A stretch of 64,000 bases of DNA from Muribaculum intestinale (GCF_002201515.1 NZ_CP021421.1:1054001-1118000); one strand, 5' to 3'; shown: positions 16,604-26,822, numbered from the stretch's first letter. Numbers and translations are program-made. Notes: generated by a model from the letters alone, not told the origin.

Positions 16604-16740
16604 ACAACCCAACGCGTTAGCGCACATCCCCTTTGGGGGCGTCCACAACGTTAGCCCCACCCAAGAGCCGCCATAGCGGTTCGCAGGGTGGGGTTGGTCC
16701 CCTCCCCCGAAATGCCCGGCGTAGCCCGGCGACTTTACAC
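16604..16740 (+). repeat. Structured repeat, copy f
   Basis: Forward copy immediately after copy e, also with the CCCCACCC/GGGTGGGG outer stem. From 16741 to the kinase gene there is only AT-rich leader. A 134-codon minus-strand frame across copies e and f is an artefact of the repeat. Confidence 0.8.
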
Positions 16741-16882
16741 CAACCCAACCCACCAACATCACCATAATGATCCATTTAACATCCCCGTGGCGGCCCAGGA
16801 TTGCGCTCGGGAAAATGGGATGAATAAAAGTTATTGTCAAAGCGTCGAGTGATGAACATATGTTTCCATATTATATTGCTGA

Positions 16883-16916
16883 TTTGAACTTTTATCAGAA
16901 ATAATTTGTAACTTTA
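16883..16916 (+). promoter_or_regulatory. Probable promoter of the nucleoside kinase gene
   Basis: TTTG (16883-16886), 22 bases, TAACTTTA (16909-16916), an approximate Bacteroidetes promoter ending 25 bases before the ATG at 16942. Confidence 0.4.
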
Positions 16917-16941
16917 AGGAGACACGTTTCATCACATATTT

Positions 16942-18615
16942 ATGAGTTCAACATTAAAAATTTACTGCAAAAACATAGGCGAATATGTAGAGTTTCAAGG
17001 TGGACAGACCCTCATGGAAATCTACAACACTCTCGCCGACCGTATACCGCAGCGCCCCATTTGCGCCCACGTCAACAACAAGACCGAAGACCTCTCCTAC
17101 CCCCTCTTCGCGCCAAAGCAGGTCGAGTTTCTGACAGCCATGAGCCCCTCGGGCCACAGGGTATATATCCGTTCGCTCTGCATGATGCTCTACCGCGCGG
17201 TAGTGGCCCTCTATCCCGGCGCACGGCTCATTATAGAGCACTCTATCGGACGAGGCTACTATTGCCGTATCACAGGCTCGGACGTTGCCATGTCGCAACA
17301 GGTTGTCGACTCTCTGCGCGATTACATGCACTCGCTTGTCAGGCGTGCGCTCCCGTTTGAGCGCAAGGAGCGCCTGACCTCCGATGTCATAAAGATATTC
17401 GAGGAACAGGGCCTTGACGACAAGGTGAAACTGCTGCAAAGTCTCCACGACCTCTACACGGTATACTACCGACTCGACGGTGTGTGCGACAGCTACTACG
17501 GCAACCTCGCACCATCGACCGACATGTGCCCGGTGTTCGACCTGCAACTCTTCGAAGAAGGATTTCTGCTCATGGGCATGGCCAAAGATGACCCTACAGC
17601 CGCCGAGTCACCGATAATGCAGAAAAAAATGTATCACGCCTTCACCGACTATCTCGCGTTCAACCGCGTAATCGGAGTGGCCAATGTGGGCGAGCTCAAC
17701 CTTGCCATAGCCCATAAGGAGGCCCCGATGCTGATCAACGTGGCCGAAGCGCTCCACGACAAGAAAATCGGGCGCATATCCGACGAGATTCAGAGCCGCT
17801 ACAACGAGGGCGGAGCACGTGTGGTGCTCATCGCCGGGCCATCGTCATCCGGAAAGACAACATTCACAAAACGCCTTGCCATACAGTTGATGACCAACCT
17901 CCTTGAGCCTAAGATGATATCGCTCGACGACTATTTCGTCAACCGCGAAGACACCCCGCGCGAACCCGACGGCGACTACGACTACGAGTCGCTGTATGCT
18001 CTCGACCTGCATCAGTTCAACGCCGACCTCAACGCCCTGCTTGCCGGGGAGGAAGTGAAGCTCCCGACCTACAACTTCGAACTTGGACGACGTGTATACA
18101 AAGGCAAGACCCTTAAGCTCACCAACCGCAGCGTACTCCTCATCGAGGGCATCCATGGCCTAAACCCCGAGCTTACAAAAGAGATTGACGCCCGCATGAA
18201 GTTTATGATCTACGTCTCGGCCCTTACCACCCTGTCGATTGACGACCACAACTGGGTGCCCACCTCCGACAACCGTTTGCTACGCCGCATGGTGCGCGAC
18301 AGCCGCTACCGTGGAGTCAGTGCCACCGAGACAATACGCCGCTGGCCGAGTGTGCGCCGCGGTGAGGACAAATGGATATACCCCTATCAGGAGAATGCCG
18401 ATGCAATGTTCAATTCATCGCTCATATTCGAATTGAGCGTAATAAAGGAATACGCCGAAGAGCTGCTGCGCGGAGTGCCGCGCGACATACCCGAGTACGC
18501 CGAAGCCTATCGACTGCGCACTCTCCTGGGCTATTTCACACCCATCACCGACAAGACAATCCCCTCCACCTCCCTCCTCCGCGAGTTTCTCGGCGGCTCG
18601 TCATTCCGCTATTGA
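16942..18615 (+). CDS. Nucleoside (uridine-type) kinase with TGS and ThrRS-like domains
   Basis: 557 residues. The N-terminal 65 residues resemble a TGS domain; residues about 70-240 resemble the second additional domain of threonyl-tRNA synthetase, here without a synthetase; residues 290-500 are a phosphoribulokinase/uridine-kinase fold with P-loop G-P-S-S-S-G-K-T at 299-306 and D-D-Y-F-V near 330. This three-part architecture is the common Bacteroidetes nucleoside kinase and is expected to phosphorylate uridine or cytidine in pyrimidine salvage. It is cytoplasmic. It has its own promoter and no close plus-strand neighbour; the facing gene downstream is separated by a hairpin. Confidence 0.85.
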   Translation: MSSTLKIYCKNIGEYVEFQGGQTLMEIYNTLADRIPQRPICAHVNNKTEDLSYPLFAPKQVEFLTAMSPSGHRVYIRSLCMMLYRAVVALYPGARLIIEHSIGRGYYCRITGSDVAMSQQVVDSLRDYMHSLVRRALPFERKERLTSDVIKIFEEQGLDDKVKLLQSLHDLYTVYYRLDGVCDSYYGNLAPSTDMCPVFDLQLFEEGFLLMGMAKDDPTAAESPIMQKKMYHAFTDYLAFNRVIGVANVGELNLAIAHKEAPMLINVAEALHDKKIGRISDEIQSRYNEGGARVVLIAGPSSSGKTTFTKRLAIQLMTNLLEPKMISLDDYFVNREDTPREPDGDYDYESLYALDLHQFNADLNALLAGEEVKLPTYNFELGRRVYKGKTLKLTNRSVLLIEGIHGLNPELTKEIDARMKFMIYVSALTTLSIDDHNWVPTSDNRLLRRMVRDSRYRGVSATETIRRWPSVRRGEDKWIYPYQENADAMFNSSLIFELSVIKEYAEELLRGVPRDIPEYAEAYRLRTLLGYFTPITDKTIPSTSLLREFLGGSSFRY

Positions 18616-18654
18616 TTCTCACGCCATACACAGCAACATCTTCGACAATCTATA

Positions 18655-18698
18655 GACAGCGCCACAAAAGCCTCATACGCGACTTTTGTGGCGCTGTC
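18655..18698. terminator. Inverted repeat between converging genes
   Basis: A perfect 16-base inverted repeat (18655-18670 with 18683-18698, core GCGCCACAAAAG) with a 12-base loop sits between the kinase gene and the converging GH43 gene. It lacks a clear T-run on either side, so it may act as a bidirectional terminator or processing hairpin. Confidence 0.55.
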
Positions 18699-18755
18699 CA
18701 CGTTCAACCATGCAATATGCCTATATGATTAGGTGCATGTAGATATATCATGTCA

Positions 18756-20453
18756 TCAGTCTCTGCTCTCGACATAGAGGCCTATCGTTGCCCCGGTAAA
18801 TCCGCCGGTACGCTCACATGCAAGATAGGAGGCATCCACATCCTCGGCCACAGGAGTCCATTCGGCATCCCGCGCGGCCTCCCTTACGTAGAAATCATAG
18901 CATATGCCGTCGGATACCACCCGCAGTTCCACATCACGGCCGGCCTTGCAGGGCATCTCCGCCGATGCGATTACACGCACCTCCTTTGGTGAGAGCGTGC
19001 GCAACTCCACACGGTCGCCACACACGGCAAGATAATACTGTCTCGATTCATTCTTGAGCATCAGCAGCCCGGCCGACTCTCCGCCGTTGCGCGGCTTGAA
19101 TCTGACACGTGTCGAAGCCTCAAACTTATGATGCTGGATACGCCGGCCCACATATGCCGGTACCCCCTTCCCGGTTGACAGTTCGCGGCAGCACTGCATA
19201 CGCAGGCACTCTCCGTCGAGATGGCAATAATCTGCGGTCGTGCCGCGAAGGCCGATCCACTCCGGACGCAGGCTCTCCCCCTTGAAGTGGTCGCTCCAGG
19301 TAAAGTTGCCCGAACTGCCCCATGAGGGGTCATGCTTAACGCCCTCGCGATGCAGAGTCAGCGGGACAGTATCCTGCGACTGGGTAAAATACGGGAATCC
19401 GTCGCGACTCCACTTTACTGGCATCAGGTATGTCTCACGACCGAGAGCCTGAAATCCTCCCGGCCCGGGACGGCATCCGAGGAACACTCCCCACCATTCT
19501 CCCTCAGGAGTCATTACAAGGTCGGCATGCCCGGTGCAGGTGATAGGATTTGTGCGCTTTTCCTTGAGATAACGCTGCGTAAGCGCCGGATTTCGGCTCC
19601 AGCGGGTAAACTCTCCGCGAAGGCTGTCGGCACGGTAGATGACAGCCGAATGATGGTTGCTTGTGCCACCCTCCGCACATATCAGGAAGTAGCGCCCGTC
19701 AATTTTGTAGATATGAGGCCCCTCGTCGCGGTCGAGATGCTCCTCCGGACCGACGCCGGCCTCGGCCAACGGCCACGAATCCCCGACAGTCTGGCCCGAC
19801 TCGGGGTCAAAGGCGATAAACCGTATGCAGCGGTAGTTGCTCCACTTCGGTCGCCCGGTCGTATCCTCCTTATATACTATGTATGCGCTCCCGTCGTCGT
19901 CAAAAAACAGAGAGGGGTCAATGCCGTCGATACCCTTCAGCCACACCGGATTGCTCCACGAACCCTCGGGATCGGTGGCGGTGACATAGAAATGTCCCTC
20001 CTTGCTCCCGACATCCGTGGTTATCATATAGTAGGTTGAATTGTGGGGATTGTACGAAATCTGCGGAGCATATATGCCTCCGCGGTCAAGGCTCTGCCCT
20101 ACAAGACCGGGCAACTGCTCCGGACGGTCAAGTATATTGCGCACAAGACGCCAGTTGACAAGGTCGCGGCTATGGTACAGAGGCACTCCGGGAAAATAAC
20201 CGAATGTGGAGGTGACAAGATAATAGTCTTCACCAGTGCGCACAACACTCGGGTCGGAGTACCATCCGGCTATTACCGGATTGTAGAAATCGCCATCCCC
20301 CTTAAGAGGATTGGCATTATAATAATCGTCGTTTCCAATATATACAAACGAACTGAACTCAGCCTGTCCGACAGCTTTTTTGCCTGCCGTCAGCGACGCC
20401 GCGCCTATTGCGGCCATTATAGCCAGCGAGTATATGCTCTGTGTCAGTCTCAT
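18756..20453 (-). CDS. Glycoside hydrolase family 43 (beta-xylosidase/arabinofuranosidase type)
   Basis: 565 residues with a signal peptide (residues 1 to about 23). The five-bladed propeller carries the GH43 catalytic set: D67 in W-Y-S-D-P-S, D179 in G-I-D-P-S-L, and E244 in D-E-G-P-H-I. The C-terminal part (about 370-565, starting near W-S-D-H-F) is the concanavalin-like domain found in the beta-xylosidase/arabinosidase group of GH43. It removes xylose or arabinose from plant polysaccharide chains; the exact substrate is not decidable from sequence. It starts 7 bases after the stop of the GH3 gene, so the two form an operon transcribed leftward. Confidence 0.88.
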   Translation of the reverse strand: MRLTQSIYSLAIMAAIGAASLTAGKKAVGQAEFSSFVYIGNDDYYNANPLKGDGDFYNPVIAGWYSDPSVVRTGEDYYLVTSTFGYFPGVPLYHSRDLVNWRLVRNILDRPEQLPGLVGQSLDRGGIYAPQISYNPHNSTYYMITTDVGSKEGHFYVTATDPEGSWSNPVWLKGIDGIDPSLFFDDDGSAYIVYKEDTTGRPKWSNYRCIRFIAFDPESGQTVGDSWPLAEAGVGPEEHLDRDEGPHIYKIDGRYFLICAEGGTSNHHSAVIYRADSLRGEFTRWSRNPALTQRYLKEKRTNPITCTGHADLVMTPEGEWWGVFLGCRPGPGGFQALGRETYLMPVKWSRDGFPYFTQSQDTVPLTLHREGVKHDPSWGSSGNFTWSDHFKGESLRPEWIGLRGTTADYCHLDGECLRMQCCRELSTGKGVPAYVGRRIQHHKFEASTRVRFKPRNGGESAGLLMLKNESRQYYLAVCGDRVELRTLSPKEVRVIASAEMPCKAGRDVELRVVSDGICYDFYVREAARDAEWTPVAEDVDASYLACERTGGFTGATIGLYVESRD

Positions 20454-20460
20454 GAGGTTA

Positions 20461-23025
20461 TCAAATGGTTACACTTATGGTTTTCAATTCATTGTCGCGG
20501 CTCGACGGCCCTACCATCACATCATACCGGCCCGGCTGCACACGCATGCGTCCCGACTCCTCGTCCCATGTCTCAAGCAGTTTGTCCGACAGTGGAATGC
20601 TTACCGTACGCTTCTCGCCGGGCGCGAGTGTCACACGCTCATAACCGCGCAGAGTCTTGTTGGGCCCTTTCTCATCCCCCCGGCGACGAAGATACAGTTG
20701 CACTATTTCTGTGCCGGCCACTTTGCCGGTATTACGTACCTCCACAGTCACGATACCGTCGGCATAGCGGGGCTTGCCATACTTATATGTAGTATAGCTC
20801 AGTCCGTGGCCGAACGGAAACAGAGGCGCCTCGCGCAGATAGCGGTATGTGCGTCCCTCCATACGGTACTCGTCGAAGGGTGGCAACTGGGCGTCGTCGC
20901 AGTAGAATGTCACCGGCAGTTTGCCGCACGGATTGAAGTCGCCGCACAGCACCTCGGCCACAGCCGTGCCACCCTCCTGGCCGGGATACCAAGCCTGTAG
21001 TATGGCGTCGCAGCTCTGCATCTCCGGCGACAGAGCCACCGCACTGCCGCTGCAGTTGACAAGCACCACCTTCTTGCCCGCGCTTTTGAGCGCGCGCAGT
21101 ATCTCGCGCTGAATGGCTGGGAGCTCTATCGACGTGCGGTCGCCGTCGTCAAATCCCGGCTCGCGCACCTTGGCCTGCTCGCGCTCGAATGCGGGAGATA
21201 TCCCCCCGGCAAACACTACTATGTCGGCATCGCCGGCACGAGCCACCACCTCATCGACAGTCAGCTCCTTCTGTCGGCATATGTCGAAATTGAGAGTAGC
21301 AGCATCGGCTACCTGCATATAGTCTACACCGATATCATAGCGTTTGCCCTTCTTCACCGCAAGTTTGCGGCTGCGGTGGTTGAGCGGTTCGGCCTTCCAG
21401 CGCTCGTACACGGTGTCGCCGTTGATAATTATGCGCAATCCGTCGTCGTTGTTGTAGATTACATCAAGCTCCTCGTCGGCCTCGGCCACAAACGACCCGC
21501 GAAGGCGCAGAGTGAAATGCTCAAGTTCGACTCCGGGAGCGAACACCGTGTTGCCCCCGTTGTCAAGATTCACAGGCGAGGTGTAGCGCGCTGTAGCAGC
21601 CGGCTCGCCGGCCATCTCGGTATTGTTCCAGTAGGTTCCGCTCATTCCGGGAGTGCCGTCTTCTCCGGTGATGCGGTCGAATATGCTTACCTTCTCTGTC
21701 GACGATGTTATGCCGCAAGCCTGCATATACGGCAGGGAGTCGCCCAGACGGCCACGCATGCCCTGAAGTATCGTCACCGTATGGCTTGGCTGACCGTAGT
21801 ATATGCCCCACTGCATTGTCGAGTCGGCGGCATTCGGCCCCATCACCATTATCTTCTTGCCGGTATCCAGCGGTAGCACCCCGTTGTTCTTAAGCAGCAC
21901 CATCTGTTCGCGCGCCGCCTGCAGAGCGAGGTCGCGGTGGGCCCGGCAGTCGACAACACTCATCGGTATCGACGTCCACTCCACAAGCGAGTCGGGATCA
22001 AAATCACCGAGACGGAAGCGCTCGGCAAGCAGACGCCTTACACACACATCGACAGCATCCTCGCCGAGATAACCTCTCTTCACGGCCTCGGGGAGATGCT
22101 TGTATACCGAGCCACACTCGACATCGGTACCGCTCATCACACCGAGTGCGGTAGCCGTGCGGGCGTCCTCCGCCACACCGTGGCGCTTAGGCAGATAGAA
22201 ATCGTTGATGGCTCCGCAGTCGCTCACCACCATTCCGTCAAAGCCCCATTCGTCGCGGAGTATCTGCTGAAGCAGGCGGTTGCTCCCGCAGCATGCCTCA
22301 CCCTCAAAGCGCTGGTAGGCACACATCACCTCTCTCACCCCGCCGTCGTGCACCAGACTTTCGAATGCCGGAAGATAAGTCTCCCACAGGTCGCGCGCCG
22401 GTAGATTCTCTATATTGAAATTATGGCGAGTCTTCTCAGGACCGCTGTGTACAGCGAAATGCTTTGCGCAGGCAAGCAGCTTGATATACTTCCGGGATGT
22501 GTCGCCCTGCAGGGCCTGCACTACGCGTGTACCCATACGCCCGTTCATATAAGGGTCTTCGCCATAGCTCTCCTGGCCGCGGCCCCACCGGGGGTCACGG
22601 AAGATATTCACTGTCGGTGTCCAGAAACTCAGACACTTGTACTTGCCCATCTGCCCGCGGCGACGCGCTTCGGTGTTTTTAGCTCGGGCTTCGTCGCTCA
22701 CCGCCGTAAACACACGGTCAATCATCTCATCATCAAACGAGGCCGCCATGCCGATACACGACGGAAACACCGTGGCAAGCCCGTTGCGCCCGACACCGTG
22801 CAGAGCCTCGCTCCACCAGTCGAACGCAGGGATACCAAGGCGCTCAATAGCCGGCGAACTGTTCATCATCAGACGGGCTTTCTCATCTATGGTAAGACGT
22901 CCGCAGAGGTCGGCGGCACGCTCCTCCGGGCTGAGTGACGCATCGAGATAAGGCGCTCGCTGGGCATGCCCTGCCATTACCGACCCGACAGCCGCAAGCA
23001 TGATTATAATTCGTGGTAGTCTCAT
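20461..23025 (-). CDS. Glycoside hydrolase family 3 with PA14 insert
   Basis: 854 residues with a signal peptide ending near A-G-H-A-Q. The TIM-barrel domain holds the substrate-binding motif K-H-F-A-V-H-S-G-P-E near 188-197 and nucleophile D269 in M-V-V-S-D-C-G-A-I. The second alpha/beta domain is interrupted by a PA14-like beta domain (about 440-590), and a fibronectin-III-like domain closes the protein (about 720-850). The layout matches periplasmic beta-xylosidases and beta-glucosidases of Bacteroidales; pairing with GH43 suggests xylan or arabinan side-chain processing. It is the first gene of the two-gene unit; a -7-like box lies at 23060-23067. Confidence 0.88.
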   Translation of the reverse strand: MRLPRIIIMLAAVGSVMAGHAQRAPYLDASLSPEERAADLCGRLTIDEKARLMMNSSPAIERLGIPAFDWWSEALHGVGRNGLATVFPSCIGMAASFDDEMIDRVFTAVSDEARAKNTEARRRGQMGKYKCLSFWTPTVNIFRDPRWGRGQESYGEDPYMNGRMGTRVVQALQGDTSRKYIKLLACAKHFAVHSGPEKTRHNFNIENLPARDLWETYLPAFESLVHDGGVREVMCAYQRFEGEACCGSNRLLQQILRDEWGFDGMVVSDCGAINDFYLPKRHGVAEDARTATALGVMSGTDVECGSVYKHLPEAVKRGYLGEDAVDVCVRRLLAERFRLGDFDPDSLVEWTSIPMSVVDCRAHRDLALQAAREQMVLLKNNGVLPLDTGKKIMVMGPNAADSTMQWGIYYGQPSHTVTILQGMRGRLGDSLPYMQACGITSSTEKVSIFDRITGEDGTPGMSGTYWNNTEMAGEPAATARYTSPVNLDNGGNTVFAPGVELEHFTLRLRGSFVAEADEELDVIYNNDDGLRIIINGDTVYERWKAEPLNHRSRKLAVKKGKRYDIGVDYMQVADAATLNFDICRQKELTVDEVVARAGDADIVVFAGGISPAFEREQAKVREPGFDDGDRTSIELPAIQREILRALKSAGKKVVLVNCSGSAVALSPEMQSCDAILQAWYPGQEGGTAVAEVLCGDFNPCGKLPVTFYCDDAQLPPFDEYRMEGRTYRYLREAPLFPFGHGLSYTTYKYGKPRYADGIVTVEVRNTGKVAGTEIVQLYLRRRGDEKGPNKTLRGYERVTLAPGEKRTVSIPLSDKLLETWDEESGRMRVQPGRYDVMVGPSSRDNELKTISVTI

Positions 23026-23342
23026 AAGGTTAAGTATATTTGCTTTCTATGTTTTTGTGCGAAGATAAATCGTATATCGCTCTTTAAAGCGCACTTATTA
23101 TCGCAAAAAGCCCCGAGCCGACTGCGATGGCGCAAATTTGTCGGAAAGGGTGTATTTTTTGACTTTTCAGCTGATTCGCGGGCCCGGAGTATTCCTCCGC
23201 TTCAATCTTTAGCATAATTTTGCCGGCGAAGTCATTTGTGCAAATAACCATAGGCAGATTTTTATCTCATAATCCAATATCCGTTAAGGGTGCCGGAAAG
23301 ATATTGCTCCGGCATTCATAACCTTAAAATCAACCATCATTC
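23026..23342. promoter_or_regulatory. Divergent regulatory region between GH3 and the pectinesterase gene
   Basis: 317 bases between divergent genes. It holds the minus-strand box at 23060-23067 and a plus-strand TAATTTTG at 23215-23222 that would give a pectinesterase leader of about 115 bases. No ORF, tRNA or repeat is visible. Binding sites for a shared regulator would be expected here. Confidence 0.5.
23060..23067 (-). promoter_or_regulatory. Candidate -7 box of the GH3-GH43 operon
   Basis: On the minus strand the bases read TATCTTCG, one change from TAnnTTTG, about 35 bases before the GH3 start. No clean -33 TTTG is seen. Confidence 0.35.
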
Positions 23343-26300
23343 ATGCTTAAAAAATTTAATTCAGCCCTGACCCTGTCGGCCATAATGGCGATAGGAGGAC
23401 TCTCGGCCGCTGCCGCTTCGGGCGACCCAGTGTCAATCCCGACACCGGCCGGAACATTCATCGACTGGAACAACTGCGACTTCAACGGCACGTCCGGCAA
23501 AGTCGAGAACAACGGCGACAACATCGGCTCCACCGGTGAAAACACAAATGTCACTTTCAACCTCGTCAGCGAGGAGGAAAGCAGCTATCAGTTCACCATC
23601 GCCACCGGGCACAAAGGCACAGCCTATATGGACATCTCCATATCCACAGCCGATTGCGACACTCTGTTCAAAGCAGTCCACAAGATGGAGAACACCGGTA
23701 GCTGGACACCATCCACGACCTCTAAATTCTACACTCCGGCACTCCCCGCCGGCAGTTACATCCTCACCCTCAAGGCCCGCGACCTCGAAGGGAGCAACTA
23801 TGCCGGCAACTGGGGCAAGCTCGCGCTCTACAATGACTTCGCCGACAACTCCGAGCACATCCCCGGCACTGTGACAATCGCAAAATCCGACCTCATCGGC
23901 GGAGCACGCAACGAGGGCCAGAATATCGGATACATAAAGGACGGCTGCGGCACATCCAACGAAATCACTGTCGACCAGGCCGGTGTATACGCCATGACCC
24001 TTCCCTTGTCGCGCTATGGCGACGGCGTGCTCAATGTCACTGTCACCGACCAGAACAATGGTGTAGAGGCCGAGACCAACTGGCCCATTCCCGCCGAATC
24101 ATCGAATTACACTGAGCATGTAATCAACCTCGAAGGCGAACTCACCACAGGCCGCAAGGTGCTCAAACTTGTCTTCAACGCCGGTCACGGTGGCTTTATC
24201 GCCAACTACAAAGACATGGTGCTGGAGAAAATTGCCGACAACTGCGCCACATTCCGCGGCGTGGCTATCGACGGTCAGGATGTGACCGCCGGTGAAGGAT
24301 ACAACTGGAACTGCAACCTCCCGCTCGACTTCAACGCCACCACCACCATCAAGACCAACGCCAATGCCAACGCCATCATCACAGCAACCGCTGTCGACGG
24401 CGAAGGTAACGCGGTGGCAGTGACCGACAACGGCGACGGCACATACACACTCCCCACCCCCGAGGGAAGCACTCAGACAATCGTCACATTCAATGTATCA
24501 GCCAAGGAGGGTGTCGTCGTATTCCATGACACATACACCCTGCGTCTCTACCGCATAGGCGACATCATCATCAACGCTCTCACTATCGACGAGGTAGATG
24601 CTCCCGCCGAACTCCTGGCAGCCCTCAACGCTTCGGGCACCGACGTCACAGCCACTCTCAGCGACTGGATTTTCACCGCCGAGCCTACAATCGTGGCCAC
24701 ATTCACCGACAACAGCAAAGTGACAGCCACCGGCTCTGTCAACGGCGCCGAAGGCACATTCACCTTCAAGGGAGAGGCAGGTTCGAAGAGCAAAAACTAT
24801 ACAATCAACGTATCCGGATTCCACTTCTACACAGCAGCCGACAACGACGAGATGGTAAAACTCGTCTACGACTCTTCGCTCAATCAGGCCGACGGCTCGT
24901 GGAGCAACGGTTCATACAGCCTCAATCCTGCCAACGACGGCTGGGGCGGCACACAGTTCAAATTCAAGAACAACACCGAAATCACTCTATCCGTACCCGC
25001 CAATGTGGTTATCAAGCAGATTAAGTTCACAAATCTCAAGGACAACTACACACCCGGCACTATCGGCTATGTGACTTCCGAAGGCGCCACAGTCTACCTC
25101 CCCACTGCCACCTACTTCCGCAACGGCGACGGAGCCGAGAAGAACATATTTGTAAACTTCGAGGGACACAAAGCAGGCACACCCGTGAAATTCCTCTTCA
25201 CCCCCGGCAGCCAGCCCGTGGCATGGTTTGAAATCCTCGTCAACAAGGAAGCCCTCTCCACACCTCCCGCAGTCAACAGCTCGTCGGCCACACCTACTGC
25301 CAACGTAAACCACGCCGTGGCCACATTCAACTTCGACCGCGAGATGAAGAGCGTCACAGCCTTTGTCGGAAAACAGGATGTAGAAGGCGAGGTAGCCGGT
25401 GCCACCGTGCGCTTCAAAGTATGGGATCTCCCCTACAATACCACCTCCGAGCTCGTGATTCCCGCCGGCAAGGCCGAGGATACATTCGGCAATGTCAATG
25501 ACAAGGATATCGTACTCTCCATGACCGTAGGCGCTCCCGCCACAGTCGAGGCAATCGAGCCTGTAGTGGTAACAAATGTCGACGAATGGAAAGCAGCCTT
25601 CGCAGCTGTGGCAGCATCCAACAATACTGCCGACGCTCCCCGTGCGGTAATCTTCGTGAAAAACGGCGACTACGACTTCGGCTCTGAAGAGCAGACTCTC
25701 CGCGCATACAACGTGTCGATTGTAGGTGAGAGCCGCGAAGGCGTAATCCTCCACGGCAACCGCACCGGTATCTCCAACCCCATCATCTCTACCCGCAACG
25801 CCACCGGCACATATTTCCAGGACCTCACCATCCGCAACGACCTCGACTTCGGTGCCGACAAGCGTCAGGGTGTAGGAGCAGCATTCTACGGAGGCAACAA
25901 GGACATCCTCTCTAATGTAGCCCTCCAGTCGATTCAAGACACCTATGTAACCGGCAGCCAGAGCTATCTCGACCGTTGCTTCATCCACGGTTCTGTCGAC
26001 TATATCTGCGGAGGCGGCGACCACTTCTTCGACCACTGCGACATCATCCATGAGATTGCCGGCGGATACATCACCGCCCCCTCTACCTCGGCCAACAACA
26101 AGTACGGCTACGTATTCGAGAGCAACACGATATCAGGCTATGGCCCCTACGTCCTCGGACGCCCCTGGCAGAACGAACCCCGCGCCTACTTCCTCAACAC
26201 CGTGATGATAGCCGAGGCAAGCGCCGAAGGATGGGGCTCTATGGGCACTCTACCGACCCACTTCTACGAGTACAACTCTATGGACAAGGACGGAAACCCC

Positions 26301-26822
26301 ATCGACCTCAGCACCCGCAAGAACTCTCCGACATCGACCAACACCTACACTCCGGTGCTCACCGAGGAGGAAGCCGCACGCCTTACCGTACGCAACGTAC
26401 TCTGCGGCAACGACTCCTGGGATCCCGCATCGGCCACACTGCAGTGTGAGGCTCCCGAAAGCATCGCTATTGCCGAAGGCGTTCTCACCTGGTCGACCGT
26501 AGACAACGCATCGGGCTACGCCGTATTCCGCAACGGAGAGTACCTCGCCCACACCACCACCAACCGCTATGAGCTTAACGCCAACGACGGAGCATCATAC
26601 ACCGTACGCGCGGCCAACGCCCACGGCGGTCTGGGTGCGGCATCCGAGCCCGCTACCGGCGGCACATCAGGTATCGACGCAGTCACCGGCGAGACCGGTG
26701 CTGTATCCACCGTATACTACAACCTCCAGGGTGTGCAGGTCAACGCCAACACCAAAGGCGCCGTGATACGCGTGGAAATCCTCCCCGACGGCACACGCCA
26801 CTCCGAGAAGATCATAAAATAA
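23343..26822 (+). CDS. Secreted multidomain pectinesterase (carbohydrate esterase family 8)
   Basis: 1159 residues. A signal peptide (1 to about 25) is followed by two beta domains with CBM-like appearance, bacterial-Ig-like repeats, and a C-terminal pectinesterase helix (about 740-1030). The catalytic set is present: Q865-D866 in S-I-Q-D-T-Y, D886 in G-S-V-D-Y-I-C-G, and R940-W942 in L-G-R-P-W-Q. It demethylates homogalacturonan, making it a substrate for the pectate lyases encoded next. A fibronectin-like domain and the tail Y-Y-N-L-Q-G-V-Q-V...I-I-K close the protein; this tail type recurs on neighbouring secreted proteins. Terminated by the hairpin at 26850-26887. The esterase assignment is strong; the accessory domains are unassigned. 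Confidence 0.88.
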   Translation: MLKKFNSALTLSAIMAIGGLSAAAASGDPVSIPTPAGTFIDWNNCDFNGTSGKVENNGDNIGSTGENTNVTFNLVSEEESSYQFTIATGHKGTAYMDISISTADCDTLFKAVHKMENTGSWTPSTTSKFYTPALPAGSYILTLKARDLEGSNYAGNWGKLALYNDFADNSEHIPGTVTIAKSDLIGGARNEGQNIGYIKDGCGTSNEITVDQAGVYAMTLPLSRYGDGVLNVTVTDQNNGVEAETNWPIPAESSNYTEHVINLEGELTTGRKVLKLVFNAGHGGFIANYKDMVLEKIADNCATFRGVAIDGQDVTAGEGYNWNCNLPLDFNATTTIKTNANANAIITATAVDGEGNAVAVTDNGDGTYTLPTPEGSTQTIVTFNVSAKEGVVVFHDTYTLRLYRIGDIIINALTIDEVDAPAELLAALNASGTDVTATLSDWIFTAEPTIVATFTDNSKVTATGSVNGAEGTFTFKGEAGSKSKNYTINVSGFHFYTAADNDEMVKLVYDSSLNQADGSWSNGSYSLNPANDGWGGTQFKFKNNTEITLSVPANVVIKQIKFTNLKDNYTPGTIGYVTSEGATVYLPTATYFRNGDGAEKNIFVNFEGHKAGTPVKFLFTPGSQPVAWFEILVNKEALSTPPAVNSSSATPTANVNHAVATFNFDREMKSVTAFVGKQDVEGEVAGATVRFKVWDLPYNTTSELVIPAGKAEDTFGNVNDKDIVLSMTVGAPATVEAIEPVVVTNVDEWKAAFAAVAASNNTADAPRAVIFVKNGDYDFGSEEQTLRAYNVSIVGESREGVILHGNRTGISNPIISTRNATGTYFQDLTIRNDLDFGADKRQGVGAAFYGGNKDILSNVALQSIQDTYVTGSQSYLDRCFIHGSVDYICGGGDHFFDHCDIIHEIAGGYITAPSTSANNKYGYVFESNTISGYGPYVLGRPWQNEPRAYFLNTVMIAEASAEGWGSMGTLPTHFYEYNSMDKDGNPIDLSTRKNSPTSTNTYTPVLTEEEAARLTVRNVLCGNDSWDPASATLQCEAPESIAIAEGVLTWSTVDNASGYAVFRNGEYLAHTTTNRYELNANDGASYTVRAANAHGGLGAASEPATGGTSGIDAVTGETGAVSTVYYNLQGVQVNANTKGAVIRVEILPDGTRHSEKIIK

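Noticed and set aside
11930..16740. CRISPR array
   Set aside because: Repeats are about 130 bases, few, in both orientations and separated by genes, without uniform spacers or cas genes.
16436..16840. 134-codon minus-strand frame
   Set aside because: It crosses repeat copies e and f and shows the repeat twice in translation; no protein motif.
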